Shown: positions 41,401 to 53,400 of the stretch, in pieces
Layout of the letters: every line of letters begins with the position of its first letter
Numbering within the stretch: the stretch's first letter is position 1
Source: Pterobdella sp. o SKG-2022
Lineage: Eukaryota > Annelida > Clitellata > Hirudinida > Piscicolidae
DNA: 64,000 nt
Reading direction: 5' to 3'
NCBI GenBank assembly: GCA_964035795.1
Contig: OZ038322.1
Location: forward strand, 14,516,711-14,580,710
Made by a program: the position numbers and the translations under genes
Notes under the pieces: model-generated
The model's input: the letters and a program-made list of their open reading frames with translations, nothing else
Databases searched by the model: none
What the model was told of the DNA's origin: nothing

Positions 41401-44400
41401 GGGCCTGAGGGGATTCGAGGCGTGGCTGGGCTTCGAGGTTTGACTGGACCAGGAGGAGCTGAAGGAGACACTGGGTTGATAGGAAGTTCTGGTGGAGTGG
41501 GAAGACAAGGAGAGAGGGGTGATACAGGCATGACTGGGCTCATTGGTGCAACAGGTAAGTGCATTTTAATGGTTTTAAACTTTATTTTTTGAATTTTAAA
41601 AATATTTTTTTTAGGACAAAAGGGATCTAGAGGATTTCCTGGACAAGAAGGCAATAATGGTTTGCCAGGAGTTCAAGGAGAACAAGGAGAAACTGGATCT
41701 CCGGGCCTTCAAGGTCAGCCAGGACAACCAGGTCTGAGAGGTCCTGTTGGTTTCATTGGTGACACAGGTAATACTGGAGAGCCTGGAACTATGGGTGTAG
41801 AGGGAAGGATTGGCCCAGTTGGGAACGTTGGGTCTGTCGGTGAGGAGGGAGAAAAAGGAGAAAATGGTGTTGAAGGTAGACCAGGACCAGTGGGTTTATT
41901 AGGAGTGGCTGGAAATACCGGAGACACTGGCCCTGTTGGTCTTCCTGGAAAACCTGGAAATTTGGGATTTCCAGGAGTTATTGGTAAATTATTATTTTAT
42001 TAAATAGTTTTCCATTTTAACTGAAAAAATAATTTTTCCAAGGTGCCACAGGTAACACTGGTAGAAGGGGAGATACAGGAGAGACGGGATCAAGTGGTTT
42101 TCCAGGTTCAGATGGAAGACCAGGATTTCAAGGACAAATGGGTAATACAGGGCTTGTTGGAGAACCAGGTCGAATAGGCATTCCTGGAACAAACGGGTCT
42201 GATGGAGAAATTGGTTTTCCTGGTCCACAAGGGGTGACAGGACCACGTGGAGGAGCTGGTGCACCTGGAGTTAGAGGGCCTCAAGGCTCTAAAGGCTCGG
42301 ATGGTTCGCCAGGAGTTGCAGGAACGCCGGGTGATACTGGACCAGTGGGTGCTCCAGGTCGTGTTGGTGATCCTGGTTTTGAAGGAAGTAGAGGATTTCC
42401 TGGGGAAAGAGGAAGGCCAGGTGATGTGGGAGAGAGAGGAGACACAGGTTTGCCTGGCAGGCCTGGCAACAGAGGTGATAACGGATTACCAGGATTTCGA
42501 GGTATGAAATTATAGGAAAATTGAAATTTCATAAAATTTCTTCAACTTATGAGGATTTATCTAAAAAACACATTAATTCAAGCTTCATACAAACACTACA
42601 ATGTTAGAATTTTTAATTTTGAAAAAGCTTACCGATATACTCCATATCTATGATATAGAATGTAATGGAAAGCTTTTTCAAAATTAAAAATTCAAAGATT
42701 GTCGTTTTTTAAAAATAACTTCACAAGGAGGCAATATTTTGATACTTTTTTTATCAACTAAAATTTTCGAAAAATTCAACTTTGTTTTTATATATTGGTA
42801 TATTTTCAAATGAGAACAGTTCATTTATTTTACCAAGGAAACATATTTTAATAGAAAATAAAGTGAATTTGAGGTTGACAAACAAAGTATTTATTTTAAA
42901 ATGCTAACGTTTTATGATAAGGCTATATTTATCAAAAATTATAGCTTTTATTTTAAATAAATGTATGAATCCTCAGTTGATGTTTTTAAAGTTCAATTTT
43001 AAAAAAGAGTCACGAAGCTTTACATTATCACTTGATAATGTAAGCTAGTCTTACGAAATGCTTCGTGACCCTTTTTTTAAAATGAATACTTTGTGTTTTT
43101 TGATCTTACAATTTGATTTAGGCTATTATACTTCATGAAGTCATTGTAGCATTATACATATTCAATACTTATATAGAATATACCAAAAATCTTCGTCAAA
43201 ATCAAAAGTTCAAGTATTGTTGTGTTCTTATGGTTCACAATTTTGAGGCTAATTATTAAAATTTTATCATAATTCATTTGCGAAATATTGAGATAGAGAA
43301 GGATATTCATATTGAATGAGCGTAAAAATGAATTATTTAAATATTAGAAGTCGATTAAAAGAGAATGAATTAAATTATATATAATTACTTCATATCATAA
43401 TTATATATATACTGCCAGGAGAAAAAGGTGAACAAGGCCAAAAAGGAGAAACAGGTATTGAAGGAAGAGAAGGTCCAAGAGGATTGCCTGGTTTGAATGG
43501 AGAAGTTGGAGAAATAGGGAATACTGGAAGTCCGGGTAATAAAGGTGAAGCTGGGAATGAAGGTTCCCGAGGGAGCCCTGGAAGAGATGGTGTACGAGGA
43601 GAAATGGGAGATACTGGTGATCCGGGAACAGATGGTCGTGCAGGAGAAGAAGGATTTCCTGGAAGCCCAGGTTTGAGAGGAGAACCTGGTGATAATGGTG
43701 CAAAAGGTGAAATAGGAGCAACCGGACGCCCAGGTTTTGATGGTAGAAATGGTCGGGATGGCAATAGGGGTAGTATGGGACCAAAAGGTGAGCAAGGACC
43801 ACAAGGTTTTACTGGAGAAAGTGGCAGAGTGGGAACAGAAGGGAGACAAGGAGATACGGGAACTTCTGGAGGAATTGGAGCTCGTGGAGAGCCGGGGGAG
43901 CAAGGTTTAGCAGGAAATATTGGATTCCCAGGTCCTCGGGGGCTCAAAGGAAACACAGGTGCTACTGGTGATGTAGGCCTACCAGGTTTCGAGGGTGAAC
44001 TGGGAATTGCTGGTGAGTCTGGTTCGCCTGGAGAAAGAGGTGCACCTGGAGAAGTTGGTTCGATTGGGAGGCCAGGCAATCAAGGTGACCCAGGTGCGAG
44101 GGGGTTAAGAGGACCTGATGGAACAGCAGGATCAACAGGAGATACAGGTATCGCTGGTTTTCAAGGAAGACCTGGACAAGATGGTTCTCTTGGATCAGTC
44201 GGAGTGCCTGGAGAACAGGGTCGTACTGGAGAACAAGGCGATACAGGGAATGTGGGATTTCCTGGTACTAATGGACGCCGTGGACCCGATGGTGCGGCTG
44301 GTATTCCTGGAAACACTGGGAATACAGGAAGCCCTGGTCTCGAAGGTACTGTAGGAGTGCGAGGTCAAATTGGTTTGAAAGGGCTTCGAGGTACTGATGG

Positions 44401-47400
44401 TGAACAGGGTGACACAGGATTTACAGGCGATGTAGGAATACCAGGCAATCAAGGTCAACCAGGATTGCCTGGAGAAAATGGAACACCTGGAGCTACAGGA
44501 GAGCTAGGAAGAAAAGGGTCAGCTGGTTTTCAAGGGTTTCGTGGTTCTCCAGGTTTGCGTGGAGACCAGGGAGAAACTGGAAGTACAGGTGACCCTGGAC
44601 TTCAAGGGTTTGAGGGACGTCCAGGAAATGCTGGGGAACCTGGTCTGCCTGGAAGGGTCGGAGTAGCAGGGGACACTGGTTTTTCCGGAGACATAGGACC
44701 TACAGGTCTTCAAGGAGAAAGAGGAGCCCCTGGTGAGCTATAGAAGTTTAGTTGAAAATAATGAACTTGCTCATTTAGATTAACTATCGAAAAGTTGTAC
44801 ACGTTCAAAAATTTCCTATATTTATATGTTGTTTTTACTGAGTCAAATAAATAATTAGTATACTATTAATTTTTGCATGCTTTTATTTTAATTTTCAGGA
44901 ATGCCAGGGCTTAGAGGAGAAAATGGATCAACAGGTGATCTAGGCTTCCCAGGTCGTCCAGGTGCTCCAGGGGAGCCAGGAGTTGCTGGAGACACTGGTC
45001 AACAAGGAAGAATTGGGAATGTTGGTTTCCCAGGATCTCCTGGAATTCCTGGTGAACGAGGTATGCAAGGAGAGAAGGGATCTCCCGGGTTAGAAGGAGC
45101 TGCTGGTTTGCAAGGTCAACGAGGAACTGAAGGTGATAGGGGCATTACTGGAGAAAAAGGAGACACGGGACCTCAAGGACTGCTTGGCCGTCCAGGTCCT
45201 CGAGGAGTTAGTGGAGGCTTTGGAGAGCAAGGAGGTGTTGGAACTCCAGGAGAAGAAGGGGATACTGGTGCTATTGGATCGACAGGCTTTTCTGGTCCTC
45301 GAGGGACTGTAGGTCTCTTAGGTGAGCCAGGTTCTGTTGGTTTAGTCGGGTTTATAGGAGACCCTGGACTGCGGGGTCTGCCGGGAGACACAGGGGAGGC
45401 AGGAGCAGAAGGAGCCAAAGGCAGGCCGGGCGCTCAAGGTCTACAGGGGTTTCAGGGTGTCAGAGGAGCTGTGGGAAGTGTCGGTAATACGGGTATGATA
45501 GATTATCATTCTGTTTGAAATTAAATTTATTAATTCGCTAAAACTATTTTATAATCTTAAAAATTCCTAGCGTACAAATTTTTTTTTCATAGCAGTACTT
45601 TGTATTTAATCAATTTCGTGATATAAATATTTTCACTTTTCAAGAAATGTTTCTCATTTTGTCTTAATTTTGAATTTTGAGCGCAATATTTAAAATAGAA
45701 ACTATATCGTTCACATAAGCCATCAAATATGCAGGTGATACAGGTGATCAAGGCAGGCAAGGATTTCGAGGTGAAAATGGTTTTGTAGGCTTGCCTGGGA
45801 ACCGGGGTGAAACAGGTGCGGCAGGAGAACCTGGATCACCAGGTCCTCGCGGACCTCAAGGTTTGAGAGGTCTGCCTGGGCTTAGAGGGGAACTCGGTGT
45901 TCCTGGAGACACAGGATTGCCTGGTAATCAAGGGTTCGATGGACGTTTTGGAGCGGTAGGTTTGCCGGGTGATACGGGAGAACGAGGAGGTGTAGGAAGT
46001 CCAGGAGAGCCTGGTCGAGAAGGTAACATGGGACTGCCAGGTGCTCCTGGAAACACTGGAGCACCAGGTGAGGTGGGGAGTCAAGGGCCGACTGGATTCT
46101 TAGGTGCTAATGGAGAAATAGGGGAAACTGGAAACACTGGAAATCAAGGTACCAAGGGCTTGCCTGGATTAAAAGGACGTCCTGGACTTCAAGGTAAGAT
46201 TCTAAGCCATTTATCCTCGTTTCCATTACAGTTTTCTTACGATGCAAAGTTACTATTTTTTCCAACATAATTTATAATGAATACAATGAATTTCAAAATT
46301 GAAAGTTTATCTACCGTTCATCATTTTATAATAGTCAGCATCTTTCTCTTTTCCAAGGGGTCCTTGACTTCTTTTCATAATCTAACCCTCTTTTTCCATT
46401 TCACCCTGTCATAGGCATCTTCAAGATCTAATCTAAACCCACGACAAAGGTTTTTCATTATATTTTTCCAAGCTAACCTTGGCCTTCCCCTTCCTCTACT
46501 GCCTTCCACCTCAAACTTCCACGCCTGTTTAACACAATTATCATCCCCTTTCCTTACAACATGCCCCAGCCATCTCAAACTCTTTTGTCTCACCATTTCA
46601 ACATTCGTATTATCCAACCCCAATCTAACCATCAACTTTTTTGTATTCACACTATCAGCTAGCCTTACACCACATATCATTCGAAGCATCAGTTTTTCTA
46701 CTCTTCCCAACATACTCTCTTCAAGAGGTCTTACCACCCAAGTTTCTGGGCCATATGTCATGACAGGCTTCAAACATGTTCTATAAATTTTTTCTTTGAT
46801 ATTCCATGTGTGTTTTTTACCACATAACATAGAAGACATACTGTTGAATGCCTTCCAGCCTAGCCCTATCCTGCGTGTATCAGCTAGCTCACTTCCTCCT
46901 CCACCATTCATATTATCTCTTAGATAAAAAAAATTATTCACCCTTCCCAACTCCTTTAGACAAACATTTAAAACATTATTACATACCTTATTTGAAACAT
47001 TCATACAAACCCTGCATTCAAAATTTCCATTCATCTTACAAGACAGTCTCTTTACCCTGGCACGCCGCGCATGAACCTACTTCTTACATGTCGTACATCT
47101 CACACAATTTACCTTATCCCTCTTTCCACACACACACTACATGGATCAATCTTAGCCAAGACAACAACCCCACTACCACCGCCACTCTCTATGATCTTTG
47201 TCTTATCAAGATTAATTTTCAATTCTTTCCGTTCAAAGGCTGCCTTCCAACGGATGAATTGTGCTTCTAGTTCTTCAATAGTCTCTGCGATCAAAACCAA
47301 GTCATCTGCATGAAGCAGTTCATATAAAGCACCTTTTCTTCTGTTTTCAAACAATACACCTAGCACTATTGAAAACAAAAATTGTGAAAGAACCGATCTT

Positions 47401-50400
47401 TGATAGACACCTACACCAACATCAAATTCTTCCGAGTGTCCACTTACAACTCGAACCCTCGTTTTTGCTCTTTTGTACATCGACATTACTGCCTGAACCA
47501 ACCTTTCCGGGACCAACTTCTTTTTCAGCGCCCATTCAATCACCTTTCTTGGCACCCAATTGAAAGCCTTCTCCAAATCAAAAAAAAAGATAAAAAGCTT
47601 CTTATTCTTCCCAAAGTAGTTTTCCAGCATTCTCCTAATAATAAAAATAGCGTCCACTGTGCTTCTGCCAAGCATGAAACCAAATTTCATTTGGTCAACT
47701 TTTACCAACCTTCTCAACCTCCTCTCCAACAACCTTTCCACCACTTACCGTTGGTCTTTATTATTTTGAAAACCCTCTGAAGTTGTCGCATTTCTTTGTT
47801 TTGTATTCTTATTCTTTTCATCATCGCTTCCATTCCCAACGCTTTTGAAAAGAAATTTATTTTATAATTTTTGAATTAAATGGAATATAAAATATGAAGG
47901 TGTTTTTGGAGAAAAAGGGGCGAAAGGAGATACTGGGCCAGCAGGGAACCAAGGCGCCACTGGTCCTACTGGCTTCTTCGGCTTGCCTGGATTGAGGGGG
48001 AATATAGGTGCCACTGGAGAACAAGGCTCACCTGGACCACGAGGACAAAAGGGACAACCAGGACAAATTGGAGAACGTGGGCAGCAAGGTGCGATAGGTG
48101 AAATTGGTGATACTGGCAGAGCAGGGTTTCCTGGAGAAAGAGGAAATGAGGGCTCTTTAGGTTCGAAAGGTGCTAGAGGTGAGCAAGGAGCCACAGGGGA
48201 GCAAGGAGTCGATGGTTTCATTGGAGATCCCGGAATACAAGGAGATCCAGGAAACACTGGGCACACAGGTGATTCTGGATCTATTGGTCAGAAAGGACTC
48301 CCAGGGTTCGTGGGTGAAGTTGGAACTGTGGGAGTAAGAGGCTCTAAAGGACCGGTTGGTGAGGTTGGACGAAACGGAACAGAAGGCCAAAAAGGCGACA
48401 AAGGGCCTACTGGTTTAGGTGGAATTCCAGGTGGAGTGGGAAGTACTGGCGCTTCCGGAGAATCTGGTCCGGTGGGGAGTCTTGGAGATACCGGTGCTTC
48501 AGGACCTTTTGGAGAAGTGAGTAATTATGTGAGTTTTTAGAATAACGTTAATATAATTTTTTGTTAATATAGCGTGGTGCAAAAGGACCATCTGGAGCTA
48601 CAGGGCAACCAGGACCAAGTGGACAACGGGGAAGAGTCGGTGATAGAGGTTTACCAGGGTTGAACGGGAAATCAGGATTTCCTGGTCAGCCTGGAAGGCA
48701 AGGAGAAACGGGATTCATTGGTGAAGCAGGTTTGCAAACATCTTATCTCATTTTAATATTCATCAAAATAAAAAGATTAACATATATTTTTCAATAAGTT
48801 TTGAAAAAAACAAAAAAGCTTTTCGCTTTTCTGCAGCAGTGTTTGACAAACAGGTGTTCAGGGACCGAAGGGAGAAGCTGGAGTGGTTGGAAGGAAAGGG
48901 GAAACAGGAAGAGAGGGTAGTATTGGTCCACTAGGAATGATAGGAGAAGTTGGAGATACAGGTAACACGGGACCTCCAGGATCCCCAGGTTTTGACGGAA
49001 GTATAGGTCCTGTTGGACTTGTTGGTTTTACTGGAGACAGAGGAGAAAACGGAAGTGTTGGATTCACAGGGTTTCAAGGAATTCGAGGATTAAGGGGGTT
49101 GGTAGGAAATGTTGGTTTCACGGGATCAGCCGGGGATGAAGGTAACACGGGGTTGCAAGGTCCAAAAGGTGAACGTGGGGACATTGGAAACACAGGGAGT
49201 CCTGGATTCCCTGGACAGCCTGGCAACGTGGGCATCGAAGGACGACAAGGCGTGAGGGGAGCTCAAGGAAAAGTTGGAGCCACTGGAGAGCCAGGACGCT
49301 CAGGTATTCTTTTGTTTGCATACATAAATTCGTTTACATGAACGTAGATTTTCGTTTTGTTTCAATAAATTTTTTCGATCAAGTCGATAATAAGTGAATA
49401 TAAATTTTCCAGGCAGCATAGGCGCTTCTGGGGTAAAAGGAACCTCCGGAGATCGAGGTGCGGTAGGAGATACTGGTGATGCTGGAGGAGCTGGCCCGAA
49501 AGGTCAGCAGGGGTATCCAGGTTCTTCTGGTCTTGTTGGAGAAAGTGGAGACACGGGGGCGTCTGGCCTGGAAGGCCTTTCAGGTCAAGATGGTGTGAGA
49601 GGAGAAATGGGGGTTGTGGGCTTTCCTGGCCCAATAGGAGAAACAGGTCTTCAGGGTTCTACTGGCTTTCCAGGATTATCTGGTTTCCAAGGCTTGCCTG
49701 GAGAACAAGGAGTAGATGGTGATACAGGGTTCACAGGGGTGACTGGGTTAAAAGGTCAAGATGGAGATTTAGGTCTGGTTGGTGCCACAGGAGCATCGGG
49801 AAGTGTGGGAGCTACAGGAGTCACAGGACCACAAGGGAACCAAGGAAGCCCTGGTGTAATGGGAGAGACAGGTTTGAGAGGTCCCATCGGAGATAAAGGG
49901 AGACCTGGATTCGAGGGATCAGTGGGAGCTCCTGGACCACAAGGAGTTGTAGGAGGGCAAGGAGCTACAGGAGAAGCAGGAACAGATGGGTTGCCAGGTT
50001 CTGATGGCTTGCGTGGTCCTGTAGGCCCAACTGGCTCTGTAGGAGCCGTGGGTTACACAGGACCCATTGGATCGAAGGGCCAACGCGGAGATCAAGGAGT
50101 AGCTGGGCTTCCTGGAGACCCAGGTTAGATTTTGGCCATATTTGCTTCACTTCAGTTGCATTCCTTGGCGATATTAAATTATTTTTATTATCATTATTTT
50201 TATTTGAGTGGCTTTAAAGCTTTTCGAGAGGTTTTATATACACTCATTGCATTCAACAAAAAATTTATTTGATGCAAATGATAATATTGGACGGCAGGGT
50301 TGAATGCTTAATTCCTTCAATTTTTGCGCAAATATTCGCGCTATCTTTGACATATTCTTTTTTGAGTTTTCAAGCTTATATTTTGGTGTAGGGTTCAACG

Positions 50401-53400
50401 TATATTCTTATTAGTAAATTATTTATATGAATTATGCATTTCAACGTTTCGTTGAAACAATATATTCCAAGTTACGTATGCGTAGTCTGACTAAAATGTT
50501 TGCAGGTGCTGATGGCCTGGTAGGAAGATCAGGGTTGGTTGGACCTGTAGGATTTTCTGGATCTGCTGGAGACACTGGTGCTACAGGTGCTACTGGAGAA
50601 GTTGGGCTGCAAGGGGATGTAGGTCTGCCTGGAGCTACTGGTGAATTCGGAGCTCGAGGAGATGTAGGAGCGATAGGAAGACCTGGTATACAAGGGGAGA
50701 GTGGTGATATGGGATTTCCCGGAATTGAAGGAGAGCCAGGACCTAAAGGTTTAATTGGAGATAGTGGTCCTACTGGGTTTGTTGGGTATACTGGACCCGA
50801 AGGATTAAACGGAGAACGAGGAGTTCCAGGCAATACAGGCGACGTTGGATTTACAGGTTTTCAAGGAAATACAGGTTTTACTGGATCTACCGGCTTTACA
50901 GGACTTCCTGGAATCAATGGATCAATTGGAGACACCGGAAGAACAGGAGATGTCGGCTTAGGAGGTAGAGAAGGAGATAGGGGTGTGCAAGGCGAACCTG
51001 GAGCAACTGGAGCAATGGGTGTTGCTGGAAACATAGGTCAGCTAGGATTCATCGGAGAAAGAGGGCCTGTGGGAGAGGAGGGTAACACTGGTATGAGGGG
51101 TTCTCCGGGTCTTCCAGGTAGAACTCATTAATATTAAATAAAACATTTGGAACCTAGATTTTTTCTCAATGCTAATGTTTCATAGTAAGACCATAATTAC
51201 CGAAAATTATAGCTTAAGTTTAAATAAATGTATTAAAATTTCTCAAATTTATTTTTATAGGTAATAAACTAGAATTGTAAAAATAATATATATTTTTGGT
51301 ATAAAAGTAAAATTTTTTGTTATAAAATTAAAGATTTATGCAAAATAAGCATTTTTTAAAATTTATTTAAGATAATTTATTTTTGTAGGTGTTATTGGTC
51401 CAATTGGAGCAAGAGGTGTCCCTGGCCCAAATGGGACAATAGGACGCACAGGAGAATCGGGAGTGGTGGGTTTTATAGGTCCTGAGGGGAATACAGGACA
51501 AACGGGTGGCTCTGGTCAAACGGGCATCAAAGGTTCTCCAGGACTGCTTGGGATTCCTGGAAGAGTTGGTTTAAAAGGTGAAGTCGGTGTTCCTGGAAAC
51601 ACTGGCAATATGGGACCTGGAGGACCTCTAGGGAAGATTGGAGAAGTTGGTCCTTTGGGAGCTACTGGTAGCTCAGGAGTTCAAGGAGATTCTGGTCCTA
51701 TAGGAAGGCCAGGCACAAGTGGAGAAATTGGTCTTGTGGGTTTGCCGGGAATTGAAGGATTCACTGGCGAAATTGGGGATACGGGACCTCTCGGTACAAT
51801 TGGTGAAACTGGGCCGACTGGAGTGAAAGGAATAGAAGGGCCAATAGGTATTCAAGGAAACAGAGGAGCTCCAGGAGAGCCAGGTCTTCCTGGACCTACC
51901 GGACCAACTGGCCCTATAGGACCTACTGGAGTTTTTGGTGTTCGTGGAGATCCTGGACCAAGAGGTGACACAGGCGAAGTTGGAAGCATAGGTTAGTCAA
52001 AATTTATATAATAATAATCATTTAAACAAAATTTTCACGTGAAGTAAGAAAAAATAAAAAATTTTAGGTGACAGTGGAAACACTGGTCCAATAGGACGAA
52101 GGGGATTTGAAGGACCTACTGGACCAATAGGCCTGAATGGTTCCATTGGACCACAGGGTCAGATAGGACCCAGAGGTTTGAGAGGTGCGAGAGGTTTGCA
52201 AGGGGCAACTGGCAGTACAGGCTTTATGGGCGCCATAGGTGTGATAGGCAACAGGGGAGATTTGGGAGCTCCTGGAAATACAGGGAACACAGGACCTACT
52301 GGTGTTATGGGTTTTCAAGGATTCAAAGGTAAAGTTGGTTCTGAAGGTGCAGCAGGTGAGACAGGTCCTATCGGGGCAATCGGTGTTAGAGGTGAGTTAG
52401 GATTCCCTGGCGCACCAGGTGCTAGAGGTTCTCGAGGTGCGCTAGGTTCTAAAGGTGACACAGGTAATCAAGGTCTTGTAGGTCCAATTGGAATTCCGGG
52501 GAGAGCAGGTTTGCTAGGGGAAGCAGGAGTGCCAGGAACAGGACCTCCAGGCCCTATGGGTCCTGCAGGACCCCGAGGAGACTACGGTCCTATAGGGTCT
52601 TTAGGTATGGTCACTTGAATATTTCAATCAAATTTTTTTTTCAAAATTTATCATTTCTACATTTGTTTAAATTTTAAATTTCGACAGGTGATACTGGTAG
52701 CACAGGTTCAAGAGGTATGAGAGGTTTCGTGGGTACAGAAGGCCCGTTAGGAGAAACAGGGCTAATCGGACCTAATGGCACAAGAGGCATCCAGGGAGAA
52801 AGAGGAGACGCTGGTCCTAGAGGAAATACAGGATTTACAGGACCTATAGGCTTTAAAGGAAATCCTGGTTTTAGAGGAAACATCGGAGGTCTTGGGCTAT
52901 TTGGACCAGAAGGGCCTCAAGGAAACACAGGTTCTATTGGTCCTATTGGGCCTGTCGGTCCTAGTGGTGAAATAGGTCCTCTTGGGTTTACCGGAGGAAC
53001 TGGCATTACCGGACCATCTGGTCCTCAAGGCCCAAGAGGACTTCCAGGGAATACTGGTAACATAGGTAACATTGGTTCTATAGGAGTTCCAGGTCCGGTT
53101 GGAGAGGTAGGTTCACCTGGATTGAGAGGTGCAACAGGTCTTCCAGGACCAGTTGGTCCTTTAGGAATTATAGGTTTTCCTGGTGTTCCAGGTGTTGTTG
53201 GACTTCAAGGCGTTAAAGGCCCAAAAGGTGATACAGGGAATTCTGGGATTTCAGGACCGATTGGGCCTGTTGGTACTATGGGCGATAGTGGTGCTACAGG
53301 ACCAACAGGTCAAATAGGATTTCCTGGCCCTGTAGGCAATATTGGACCTATGGGTATGACTGGACCAATTGGAAGTATAGGACCTATTGGGCCGATTGGT

